Source: Mucilaginibacter sp. CSA2-8R
Lineage (GTDB): Bacteria > Bacteroidota > Bacteroidia > Sphingobacteriales > Sphingobacteriaceae
DNA: 64,000 nucleotides
NCBI RefSeq assembly: GCF_038806765.1
Contig: NZ_CP152389.1
Location: forward strand, 868,001 to 932,000
Direction: 5' to 3'
Shown here: in pieces, positions 1 through 9,891 of the stretch
Layout: each line of letters opens with the position of its first letter
Position numbering within the stretch: the first letter of the stretch is position 1
Position numbers and translations under genes: made by a program
The notes under the pieces: generated by a model
What the model saw: only the letters and a program-made list of their open reading frames with translations
Database searches by the model: none
What the model was told of the DNA's origin: nothing

Positions 1-1
1 C

Positions 2-535
2 GCAAAGGTTCCGCTGAATGATATTTATATCGCTTTTCAGGTACCGGCCCGTACTGACGAAAATTACTATGCGCTCGATTTGATTTCTGATATTTTATCG
101 CGCGGGCAATCCTCCCGTTTACATCGCTCGCTGGTGCGCGAAAAGCAATTGTTTAGTGAGATACATGCCTATTTAACCGGAAGCTTTGATAAAGGTATGC
201 TGGTGGTTGAAGGCAAGCCATTAGAAACTATTAGCATTGAAGATGCCGAAGCGGCCATTTGGCAGGAGTTAGAAGAGATGGGTAAAGCGCCAATTACCAA
301 CGAGGAACTGACTAAGGTTAAAAACAAAACCGAGTCGACAATGGTATTTGCTGAGATGGCTTTGCTTGACAAGGCCATGAACCTGGCCTATTTTGAACTG
401 TTGGGAGATGCCGATTTATTTAATTACGAAACCGAAAAATATTTAAAGGTAACTGCACAGCAAATACAAGAGCAGGCGCAACGTGTTTTTTGTAAAGAGA
501 ATTCTTCTACACTGATTTACCTCGCCGAAAAATAA
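2..535 (+). CDS. M16 family zinc peptidase, C-terminal part (5' end outside window)
   Basis: The reading frame is open from base 2, so this is the 3' part of a gene that starts before the window. The visible 177 residues match the second half of an M16 (pitrilysin/insulysin) peptidase, including the typical tract around GQSSRLHRSLVRE and the end of the C-terminal domain. The zinc motif HxxEH would lie upstream and cannot be checked. Only five bases separate it from the next gene, also M16, so the two are surely co-transcribed; in such tandem pairs one subunit is usually catalytic and the other not. I infer that this is the catalytic one because the downstream partner lacks HxxEH. Confidence 0.88.
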   Translation, partial: AKVPLNDIYIAFQVPARTDENYYALDLISDILSRGQSSRLHRSLVREKQLFSEIHAYLTGSFDKGMLVVEGKPLETISIEDAEAAIWQELEEMGKAPITNEELTKVKNKTESTMVFAEMALLDKAMNLAYFELLGDADLFNYETEKYLKVTAQQIQEQAQRVFCKENSSTLIYLAEK

Positions 536-540
536 ACCGC

Positions 541-1818
541 ATGACGTTGAACAGAACTTTGGCGCCTGTATATCAGGCAATTGATCATATCAGTCTTATT
601 GAGCCAGGACATACACAATTGCCTAACGGTTGTAAAGTGTATTGGTTTAACTCCGGCGACCAGGACTTGCTGCGCATGGAGTTGATTTTTGGTAATCTGC
701 GTTTTGATCCGGCCAAGCCATTATTAAACATGGCAGTAAACACTATGCTTACCGAGGGTACGTCGGCCTTATCGGCCACCCAAATAGCCGATAAAATTGA
801 CTACTATGGTGCTTTTTTACAGGCGGAGTATGGCTATGATAACTCACAGCTTACGCTTTACAGTTTAAACCGCCATTTAGAGCACACCTTGCCGGTTATT
901 AAAGATATATTAACGGATAGCCAGTTTCCCGAAAATGAATTGGATACCTATATCCGTAACCAGCAGCAAAAGTTACAGGTGAGCCTTCAAAAAAACGATA
1001 TTCTGGCGCGCAGGGCTTTTAACCGGGCGGTGTACGGCAACTCCATTTATGGCTTAAGCGCCGATGCCGGGCATTACCAGCAACTGCAACGGGCTGATAT
1101 GCTGGCGCACTTTAAGCAAATGTATCAGCCGGCTAATTGTACCCTGGTAATTGCCGGTAAAGCCGATGAAGTTGCTTTAAATCAAATTATAGCTGCTTTT
1201 AGCAATTGGGAAAATACGGCTGAACCAGCTGATGTAAGCCAGCAGCTTATTGAGCCTTTAACGGACCGTTTTTACTTTACCGAGAAACCAGACGCATTGC
1301 AGTCGGCCATCCGCATGGGACTACCTATGGTTAACCGTACCCATCCTGATTTCCCGGCCTTGCAGGTACTTAATACTGTTTTAGGCGGTTATTTTGGATC
1401 ACGTTTGATGGCTAACATTCGCGAGGATAAGGGTTATACCTATGGCATAGGTTCTGGTATTTCATCGCTTAAATATGGCAGTGCGTTTTTTATTGCTACT
1501 GAGGTAGGTGCCGATGTTTGCCGTAGTGCGGTAAATGAAATCGAGAAAGAAATTAACCTGCTAAGAACCGAACCCATAAGCGAAGAAGAACTTTCGTTAG
1601 TGCGTAACTACATGTTGGGTTCTTTACTCGGCAGTTTGGAAAACGTGTTTTCGCATGCTGATAAGTTTAAAAACGTTTACTTTTCGGGTTTAAATTATGA
1701 CTATTACAGCCGTTACACCGAAATTGTAAAATCTGTTACGGCCGAAGAACTGCTTGCATTAGCCAACCATTACTGGAACTTCGACGAGTTCTACAAAGTA
1801 GTTGTCGGAAAATATTAA
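541..1818 (+). CDS. M16 family peptidase, non-catalytic partner subunit
   Basis: This 425-residue protein has the two-lobed M16B layout. At about residue 65, where an active member has HxxEH, it reads LLNMAVNTM, so the zinc ligands are absent. The C-terminal lobe keeps a glycine-rich tract (residues about 278-310, with VLGGYFGSRL and REDKGYTYGIGSG) typical of the substrate-gripping half. No signal peptide is evident. It follows the other M16 gene by five bases. M16B heterodimers of one HxxEH subunit and one degenerate subunit are established; membership here is inferred from sequence and context. Confidence 0.9.
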   Translation: MTLNRTLAPVYQAIDHISLIEPGHTQLPNGCKVYWFNSGDQDLLRMELIFGNLRFDPAKPLLNMAVNTMLTEGTSALSATQIADKIDYYGAFLQAEYGYDNSQLTLYSLNRHLEHTLPVIKDILTDSQFPENELDTYIRNQQQKLQVSLQKNDILARRAFNRAVYGNSIYGLSADAGHYQQLQRADMLAHFKQMYQPANCTLVIAGKADEVALNQIIAAFSNWENTAEPADVSQQLIEPLTDRFYFTEKPDALQSAIRMGLPMVNRTHPDFPALQVLNTVLGGYFGSRLMANIREDKGYTYGIGSGISSLKYGSAFFIATEVGADVCRSAVNEIEKEINLLRTEPISEEELSLVRNYMLGSLLGSLENVFSHADKFKNVYFSGLNYDYYSRYTEIVKSVTAEELLALANHYWNFDEFYKVVVGKY

Positions 1819-1855
1819 TATTTCGCCTGCGGTTTCGAAGGCGATATGTTGTTAT

Positions 1856-1898
1856 ATATGCCAATGTCCAATAATGTAGTGCATTGGCATATTTTCGT
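1856..1898 (+). terminator. Terminator of the M16 pair
   Basis: A perfect 11-bp inverted repeat (1856-1866 with 1882-1892) around a 15-base loop is followed by TTTTCGTTT, about 40 bases after the M16 stop codon. Confidence 0.7.
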
Positions 1899-1957
1899 TT
1901 CATTGGCTGCAATTTGTCATTTAAGTTTAAACTAAATAGGCAATTGCAGGGCATTAG

Positions 1958-3490
<1,533 letters not shown>

Positions 3491-3510
3491 GCTTATTCAA
3501 TAAATCAACG

Positions 3511-3548
3511 CAAAGGCTGCACTTTTACAAGTGTAGCCTTTGTTGTTT
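3511..3548 (+). terminator. guaB terminator
   Basis: A 14-bp stem with one G-U pair (3511-3524 with 3529-3542) and a 4-base loop is followed by TTGTTT, 20 bases after the guaB stop. Confidence 0.8.
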
Positions 3549-3564
3549 AACAACCTTGTTACGG

Positions 3565-3596
3565 TTGGGTATGATGCTTTCATATATTTACCTTTG
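3565..3596 (+). promoter_or_regulatory. Promoter of the carboxylesterase gene
   Basis: TTG (3565-3567), a 21-base spacer and TACCTTTG (3589-3596) together form a good Bacteroidota -33/-7 promoter. The ATG follows 30 bases later. Confidence 0.7.
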
Positions 3597-3626
3597 CTTT
3601 AACCAAGCCAATTAAAATCTACCTTC

Positions 3627-5183
3627 ATGAAAAAAGTGATTCTTTCGTTGCTGATGCTTGCATCTATACAGCTTTATGCTCAAAATAATCAAGGTGCTTT
3701 GCCTCAGGTTAAAACTGCTAACGGATTGTTAGATGGTGTTACCGAAGCCAGCGGTATAAGATCTTATAAAGGCATCCCGTTTGCACAGCCGCCGATAGGC
3801 CAATTACGCTGGGTTGAACCACAGCCGGTTAAAAGCTGGACCGGCGTACGCAAAGCCGATCACTTCGGTCCGCAGGCTATGCAACGTACTATGTACAGCG
3901 ACATGATTTTCAGGAGCGACGGTAAAAGTGAAGACTGCTTGTATCTGAACGTCTGGACACCTGCTAAGTCGAGTACGGAACGTTTGCCCGTCTTGGTGTA
4001 CTTCTACGGAGGTGGATTTTCGGCCGGTGACGGCTCGGAAGGCCGGTATGATGGTGAGAGCATGGCTCAAAAGGGCGTCGTGGCTATTACGGTGAATTAC
4101 CGTTTGGGCGTATTCGGTTTTATGGCGCATCCTTTGCTCACTGCCGAGTCTTCGCACCACGCCTCTGGCAATTATGGATTGCTGGACCAGCACGCGGCCC
4201 TGGAATGGGTACAAAAAAACATCGCAGCGTTTGGCGGCGACCCTAAACGGGTAACTATAGCGGGCGAGTCGGCAGGCTCGATGTCGGTAAGTGCACAAAT
4301 GGCATCCCCACTATCAAAAGGGCTTTTTGCCGGAGCTATTGCCGAAAGCGGCGCGTTGTTAGGTAACCTGTCGCCGGCACCTTTGGCGGCGGCCGAAGAG
4401 AACGGGCAGAGATTTGCAACAGCGGTAAAGGCAGCCTCGTTAGCCGACTTACGTAGTATCCCGGCAGACTCGTTACTTAAAATGTCTGCCGGCTTTCGTT
4501 TCTCGGCTGATGTTGATGGCTACCTGATTCCTAAAATGCCCAAAGCTATTTTTGAAGCTGGTGAGCAGATGCATGTGCCTTTACTGGTGGGCTGGAACTC
4601 GGCCGAAGGCAGTTACCGCAGTGTTTTAGGAAGCCGGTCATCTACGGTACAATCTTACAAAGAAGCCTTATTGGCTGCGTATGGTAAAGAAAAGGCCGAC
4701 GCCATCTTTGCAGCTTACCCGGCTGCTAACGATGCAGATGTAGAGCAGGTGGCTACCGAGTTGGCTTCTGATAACTTTATTGCTTACAGTACCTGGAAAT
4801 TAGCCGATATGCAAAGCAAAACCGGTGGCAAGCCAGTATACAAATATTACTATACCCGCAAACGCCCTGCTTTTACCGACGGAAAATCTAATGACGCACC
4901 TGGCGCAGTACACTCAGCCGAGATAGAGTATGCACTTGGCAATTTGCGTTATAATAAAGCTTACCACTGGACTCCCGAGGATTATAAAATATCCGAAACA
5001 ATGCAAACTTACTTTGCCAACTTTATCAAAACAGGCAATCCTAATGGTAAAGGGCTGCCAACATGGTACAGTTTACAAGAGCGGCAACCGCAGCAGGTAA
5101 TGATTATTGATGTAAACAGTAAATTGCAGACAGATACTCATGCCCCGCGATATACTTTGCAGGAAAAACTGAACGGCAAGTAA
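3627..5183 (+). CDS. Type-B carboxylesterase/lipase, secreted
   Basis: The 518-residue alpha/beta hydrolase of the carboxylesterase type-B family hydrolyses ester bonds; the substrate is not predictable. A signal peptide ends near residue 19 (ASIQLYAQ). Hallmarks are SEDCLYLNVW, an oxyanion-hole YGGGF tract, the nucleophile elbow GESAG with Ser215, and a catalytic His candidate in the C-terminal HSAEIEYALGN segment. The protein is probably periplasmic. The gene has its own promoter and is followed by a long hairpin, so it is monocistronic. Confidence 0.92.
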   Translation: MKKVILSLLMLASIQLYAQNNQGALPQVKTANGLLDGVTEASGIRSYKGIPFAQPPIGQLRWVEPQPVKSWTGVRKADHFGPQAMQRTMYSDMIFRSDGKSEDCLYLNVWTPAKSSTERLPVLVYFYGGGFSAGDGSEGRYDGESMAQKGVVAITVNYRLGVFGFMAHPLLTAESSHHASGNYGLLDQHAALEWVQKNIAAFGGDPKRVTIAGESAGSMSVSAQMASPLSKGLFAGAIAESGALLGNLSPAPLAAAEENGQRFATAVKAASLADLRSIPADSLLKMSAGFRFSADVDGYLIPKMPKAIFEAGEQMHVPLLVGWNSAEGSYRSVLGSRSSTVQSYKEALLAAYGKEKADAIFAAYPAANDADVEQVATELASDNFIAYSTWKLADMQSKTGGKPVYKYYYTRKRPAFTDGKSNDAPGAVHSAEIEYALGNLRYNKAYHWTPEDYKISETMQTYFANFIKTGNPNGKGLPTWYSLQERQPQQVMIIDVNSKLQTDTHAPRYTLQEKLNGK

Positions 5184-5230
5184 TCGGATTTTTGATTAAA
5201 GTTCAATCGGCTTATTTAAGTGAAATTGTA

Positions 5231-5278
5231 GCTGTCGGATGCCTGAATTTTTCTACATGATTTCAGGTATCCGACAGC
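5231..5278 (+). terminator. Long hairpin after the carboxylesterase gene
   Basis: A 17-bp stem with one G-U pair (5231-5247 with 5262-5278) has a 14-base loop. The following run is only moderately T-rich, so it may act as a terminator or as an mRNA 3'-end stabiliser. Confidence 0.6.
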
Positions 5279-5382
5279 TGTACTTATTTCGCTTTGTAAT
5301 TTTATTGACTAAATAATTACAACACTCCCAAAATCTTTTAATTTCACGCCTCGTTATCTTTCTAAAACGTTTTATTCCAGAT

Positions 5383-7689
5383 ATGTTTATAAAATACCGG
5401 TTACTGTTTTCGCTGTTTGTTGTTCTTTCTTTCTATAGTGCCCACGCTCAAAGTACCGATCCCAATCTGGGTATTATCCCTGCACCAGTATCGGTACAAA
5501 AGCAAGCCGGAACGTTTACTTTAAGCCAGGAAACAGTGATTTTGGCCGACAGCGTAAATAATAAAGCGGTTCAGTTTTTAACCAGTTACTTGCAAAATAG
5601 GTATATGTTAAAAAACAAGCTGGAGTCTTTTAAAGGCAGCTCAACCGGCAACTCCCTGGTATTAACTTCGGCAGGGAGCGAAAACTTACCCGCCGAAGGT
5701 TACCGTTTAACCATCACCCCAACAGTAATAACCATTGCAGGCAAGGGCGCCGGGTTGTTTTACGGTATGCAGTCATTAATTCAGTTATTACCGGTTGAGC
5801 GGGCTGCTACAGCAAAGTTACCTTGTGCAGTAATTGAAGATTATCCGCGGTTTGCCTACCGTGGTTTGCACCTTGACGTTTGCCGTCATTTCTTTTCGGT
5901 TGAGTTTGTAAAGCGTTACATTGATTTAATAGCGGCTTATAAGCTCAATAATTTTCACTGGCATTTAACCGATGATCAGGGCTGGCGTATCGAAATAAAA
6001 AAGTATCCGCGTTTAACGCAAATTGGCAGTCAGCGTGCGCAAACCCTTATTGGTAACTATCACGACCGCGTACCGCAACAGTTTGACAATACGCCTTATG
6101 GCGGTTATTATACCCAAGACCAAATTAGGGATGTGGTAGCTTACGCGGCCAGTAAATACATCAATGTGGTACCCGAAATTGAAATGCCTGGCCACGCTAT
6201 GGCAGCTTTGGCATCATACCCGGAGTTAAGCTGCGATACCAAGCAGGAATACAAGGTTTCTGAAACCTGGGGCGTTTTTAACAACATATTTTGCCCTACC
6301 GAAAAAACGTTTACTTTTTTACAGGATGTTCTTACTGAAGTAATGGAACTTTTTCCGAGTAAATACATCCACATCGGCGGCGACGAAGCGCCTAAAGTAA
6401 TCTGGAAATCATCGCCAGAGGCTCAAGCGGTCATCAAAAAATATAAGCTTAAAGACGAACATGCCCTGCAAAGCTATTTTATTCAGCGCATGGAAAAATT
6501 TGTGAACAGCAAAGGCCGCAGTATCATTGGTTGGGATGAGATACTGGAAGGCGGACTTGCACCCAATGCTACGGTAATGAGCTGGCGGGGCGAGGCCGGT
6601 GGTATAGCCGCAGCCAAGCAAAACCACCAGGTAATTATGACGCCCGGCAGCGGCGGCATGTACTTCGACCATGCCCAGGCCCGGTCAGATCTCGAACCGT
6701 TGAGTATAGGTAGCTATTCGCCTTTAACAAAAACATACGCTTACAACCCAGCTTCGGCCAGCCTTACTCCGCAGCAGCAAAAATATATCATGGGTGTACA
6801 AGCTAATTTATGGACGGAATATATTGCTACCGAAGATAAAGTAGAATACATGGTATTACCCCGCTTAATGGCTTTGTCGGAAGTGGCTTGGTCGCCGTTG
6901 GCTAACAAAAATTATAAAGATTTTTCGGAAACACGTTTGCCTAAGCACCTGGCCTGGCTGGAGGCTAATAAATACAATTACCGTGTGCCAACGGCTATAG
7001 GTACTAAAGATACATCGTATACTGGCACGCAACTTTCTGTTGATTTAAAACCTCCGGTTAACGGCGCTAAAATTTATTACACCATTGATGGTTACACCCC
7101 CGACGAAACCTGCCTGATATATACATCGCCATTCACCTTAAATATTCCGCCCGATCAATACCGCGAACTAAAAACTATCGTTATTACTCCAAGTGGTAAA
7201 CGTAGTTTAGTTACCCGTATGCTGGTGTATAACCGTACGCCATTGCCTGCGGTAACTTTTGATGGTAAGCAGCCTGGTGTAAAGTATGAGTTGGTTGCCG
7301 GATCGTTTACCGGTACCGGGCAGTTGGATGGTGCAAGGGTGCTGGATACCGGTGTGGTTAAAACCTTCAATACGTCGGCTTTTAAAAAGGCTAACCGTAC
7401 CTTTGGGGTGACTTACGAAGGTTACTTTAACATTGATGCCGATGGCAAATATATTTTTTCTACACAGTCTGACGATGGTTCGGTTATTTTGATTGACGAC
7501 CAGATGGTGGTAGATAATGATGGTAAACATAGCCTTTTTGAGCAACCTGGTGAGGTTTTGCTACAGAAAGGGATGCATAAATTTACCTTAAAGTATTTTG
7601 ATGCTGGGGCGTTTAGCACACTAAGAGTATACTTAACCATGCCCGGAAAACCTAAAGGCGAATTTTCGGCCGAGTCTTTACTCAATTAA
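5383..7689 (+). CDS. GH20 beta-N-acetylhexosaminidase with C-terminal PA14 domain
   Basis: This exo-enzyme removes terminal GlcNAc or GalNAc from glycans or chitin by substrate-assisted catalysis. The 768 residues comprise a signal peptide (about 1-23), a GH20b N-terminal domain (about 30-155), the GH20 barrel (about 157-515) with the Asp334-Glu335 pair in HIGGDEAPK, a chitobiase-type C-terminal segment (about 540-610, YYTIDGYTPD), and a PA14-like domain (about 625-765, with SDDGSVILIDD). PA14 usually binds carbohydrate. The protein is probably periplasmic or surface-bound. No SusC/SusD genes are nearby, so this is not part of a visible utilisation locus. Confidence 0.95.
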   Translation: MFIKYRLLFSLFVVLSFYSAHAQSTDPNLGIIPAPVSVQKQAGTFTLSQETVILADSVNNKAVQFLTSYLQNRYMLKNKLESFKGSSTGNSLVLTSAGSENLPAEGYRLTITPTVITIAGKGAGLFYGMQSLIQLLPVERAATAKLPCAVIEDYPRFAYRGLHLDVCRHFFSVEFVKRYIDLIAAYKLNNFHWHLTDDQGWRIEIKKYPRLTQIGSQRAQTLIGNYHDRVPQQFDNTPYGGYYTQDQIRDVVAYAASKYINVVPEIEMPGHAMAALASYPELSCDTKQEYKVSETWGVFNNIFCPTEKTFTFLQDVLTEVMELFPSKYIHIGGDEAPKVIWKSSPEAQAVIKKYKLKDEHALQSYFIQRMEKFVNSKGRSIIGWDEILEGGLAPNATVMSWRGEAGGIAAAKQNHQVIMTPGSGGMYFDHAQARSDLEPLSIGSYSPLTKTYAYNPASASLTPQQQKYIMGVQANLWTEYIATEDKVEYMVLPRLMALSEVAWSPLANKNYKDFSETRLPKHLAWLEANKYNYRVPTAIGTKDTSYTGTQLSVDLKPPVNGAKIYYTIDGYTPDETCLIYTSPFTLNIPPDQYRELKTIVITPSGKRSLVTRMLVYNRTPLPAVTFDGKQPGVKYELVAGSFTGTGQLDGARVLDTGVVKTFNTSAFKKANRTFGVTYEGYFNIDADGKYIFSTQSDDGSVILIDDQMVVDNDGKHSLFEQPGEVLLQKGMHKFTLKYFDAGAFSTLRVYLTMPGKPKGEFSAESLLN

Positions 7690-7782
7690 TGTTTACTGGT
7701 TAACAGGAGACATTGAACATATTTAACTAACTTAAGCTTTATCAAGCCCTGCTTTTGGTAAAGCAAACTATTGATTTTAACC

Positions 7783-8574
7783 ATGAAGCGTTATTTATAT
7801 TTAATGCTGAGCTGCATGGTAGGATTAACCGCATGCAGTAACCACAATTCGGATGATGCCCGTGTGGCTGCTCCGGTAGCAACCGAGGCTCCGCGGGTAA
7901 TGGCACCATTCAGATACCACAAAACGGTTGAAGTGGCACCGGGGCAATATTATGATGTATTGTCGTGGGGCAGAGGCTCTGAAAGTACCGGGGCCTTTGA
8001 AATCTTGCGGTCCGACTCGGCAACGATGAAGTATACCACTACCACCGGCGATTTGGATGGCCGCATTGTAGATGTGTTCAACTCAGACATGGATACGGAT
8101 GGCAATCCGGAGATATTTATCCATACCCAGGCGGCCGACAGTACCAACGCAGCCCAGGTAATTGCTTTTGAGTACAACGACAACACTGCCCGTAAACTGG
8201 AATTTCCGCGGCTAACTAAGTCACAACGCAAAGGTTACCGGGGCAACGATCGGTTTTTTATTAAAGACGGTAACTTAACACGTGAGTTTGAGGTTTTTGA
8301 TGATGCCGACTCGCTGACTAAAACCCCGCTGCAAAAAAGACTGATTGAGTATAATCTGCGCGGCAATAATTTGCAGGCTAAACAGCTCAGCACCGATTCT
8401 GTAACAAAAGAAGCCACAACACCGCGTGCTGCAAAGTTGGAAAGCGAAACAAAATCCTCTTCAAGTAATTCTCATTCATCCAGCAAAAAATCATCCAGCA
8501 AAAAATCTGTCAAAAAGAGCCGTAGTTCGCGCCATCACGAAAGTCATCATAAACGCAGAAGGCATCGCCGGTAG
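7783..8574 (+). CDS. Lipoprotein of unknown function with a basic Ser/Lys/His-rich tail
   Basis: I chose the ATG at 7783 rather than an in-frame TTG at 7771 because it gives a standard lipoprotein signal (MKRYLYLMLSCMVGLTAC, lipidated Cys about residue 18). The mature part up to about residue 205 is a soluble domain with Asp-rich stretches such as DMDTDGNPEIF, resembling FG-GAP/VCBS-type repeats but not a clear match. The last 50 or so residues are almost only Ser, Lys, Arg and His, a low-complexity cationic tail that could bind anionic polymers. The family is not recognised. Confidence 0.75.
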   Translation: MKRYLYLMLSCMVGLTACSNHNSDDARVAAPVATEAPRVMAPFRYHKTVEVAPGQYYDVLSWGRGSESTGAFEILRSDSATMKYTTTTGDLDGRIVDVFNSDMDTDGNPEIFIHTQAADSTNAAQVIAFEYNDNTARKLEFPRLTKSQRKGYRGNDRFFIKDGNLTREFEVFDDADSLTKTPLQKRLIEYNLRGNNLQAKQLSTDSVTKEATTPRAAKLESETKSSSSNSHSSSKKSSSKKSVKKSRSSRHHESHHKRRRHRR

Positions 8575-8600
8575 TCTGTTTTTAATATATCACGCAGTGA

Positions 8601-8636
8601 AAACACCTGCAACTTGTCAGAAAGTTACAGGTGTTT
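8601..8636. terminator. Bidirectional terminator
   Basis: A 15-bp stem with one G-U pair (8601-8615 with 8622-8636) lies between two convergent genes, with A and T runs on both flanks, so it can serve either strand. Confidence 0.8.
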
Positions 8637-8640
8637 TTGT

Positions 8641-9636
8641 TTAGTCTACCAGCTGTAACTGTTTTAGTTCGGCGGTAATCATCGCTATTTCCTCAGCGCT
8701 AAGTTTTACATCAATGGCTTTTGCATTTTGGGTAGCCTGGTCGGCGTTGCGGGCTCCAACTAACGCTACGGTAATACCTGGTTGCTCAATAGTCCAACGA
8801 ATCACTAATTGCCCTAAGGTTGCATTTTTTTCATCGGCCAATGGCTTTATCTTGTTCAAAAAGTCATTGGTCCGGGCAATGTTCTCATCTTTAAAAAACT
8901 TTAGCCCTGCACGGTGATCCCCCTCGCCAAACTTTTGTCCGGGTTTCATTTTTCCGGTAAGTAAACCGCGTTCCATAGGGCTGTAGGCCAGTATGCTTTT
9001 GTGGTTTTCGAGACAGTAAGGTACAATGTCCTGTTCAATCTTTCGGTTAACCATGCTAAACGGTACCTGGTTAGAGGCCAGCTTAATAGTTTTTTCGGCT
9101 TCCTGCATTTGGGCAGCGTTATAATTACTTACACCGGCTTCTCTAATTTTTCCCTGTTCTTGCAATCGCAAAATAGCTTCCATGGTTTCGGCAATGGGCG
9201 TGCTTTCGTCTGGCCAGTGTATTTGGTATAAATCAATATAATCGGTATCTAAACGCTTTAAGCTATTTTCGCATTCGGTAATAATACTTTCTTTGCCGGC
9301 ATATTTATAGATGTCCAGGTCATTGCCTTCGTTATCCTTCGATTTAAAACCAAAGGTGCCCTTGGTTAAATCCCAGCGCATCCCGTATTTTGTTAAAATC
9401 TGAACCTTATCGCGTGGCAAATCTTTAATAGCTTGGCCAACTAATTCTTCACTCTTGCCTTGCCCATAAATCGGAGCAGTATCAATGCTGGTAATGCCGG
9501 CATCATAGGCTGCACGCATAGCATTTACTGCGTCATTATCGTCGTTTCCTCCCCACATCCAGCCGCCTGCTGCCCAGGCGCCAAAAGTAATAGCAGATAC
9601 CGCTAAATCTGTTTCTCCTAATTTTCTGTATTCCAT
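8641..9636 (-). CDS. Aldo/keto reductase
   Basis: This NAD(P)H-dependent oxidoreductase of the AKR superfamily acts on an unknown carbonyl substrate. The start at 9636 (MEYRKLGETDLAVS) is preferred over a longer frame because AAGAG lies just upstream and homologues begin there; it gives 331 residues. The catalytic tetrad is visible as Asp and Tyr in DTAPIYGQGKSEE, Lys in LTKYG and His in QIHWPD. The C-terminal half shows the usual cofactor-binding tract VALVGARNADQ. It appears to be monocistronic. Confidence 0.93.
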   Translation of the reverse strand: MEYRKLGETDLAVSAITFGAWAAGGWMWGGNDDNDAVNAMRAAYDAGITSIDTAPIYGQGKSEELVGQAIKDLPRDKVQILTKYGMRWDLTKGTFGFKSKDNEGNDLDIYKYAGKESIITECENSLKRLDTDYIDLYQIHWPDESTPIAETMEAILRLQEQGKIREAGVSNYNAAQMQEAEKTIKLASNQVPFSMVNRKIEQDIVPYCLENHKSILAYSPMERGLLTGKMKPGQKFGEGDHRAGLKFFKDENIARTNDFLNKIKPLADEKNATLGQLVIRWTIEQPGITVALVGARNADQATQNAKAIDVKLSAEEIAMITAELKQLQLVD

Positions 9637-9891
9637 AATTCTCTTATCGTTTTTACTCAACATCCGGTAAAAATTATTGTTCAGGTTTAAACTTTTATAA
9701 AGCAATAGTTACAATAAATTGATGCTGATGAATGAGTGTAATTATGTTTCAGTTAAACCGTGTAATGCGAATGTTACTGTTTGTGGATGAACATTCGTTA
9801 ATTATTTGAATAAAAATGCATCCAAAAAAAATTCAACACCGTATAAGTTTATAGTAACATGCATTAGGTTGCATTAATCTTTAATTAACTC

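Noticed and set aside
5231-5278. Long inverted repeat as a mobile-element end
   Set aside because: It has one copy, directly after a stop codon, with a hairpin-sized loop and no transposase; transcript-end function is simpler.
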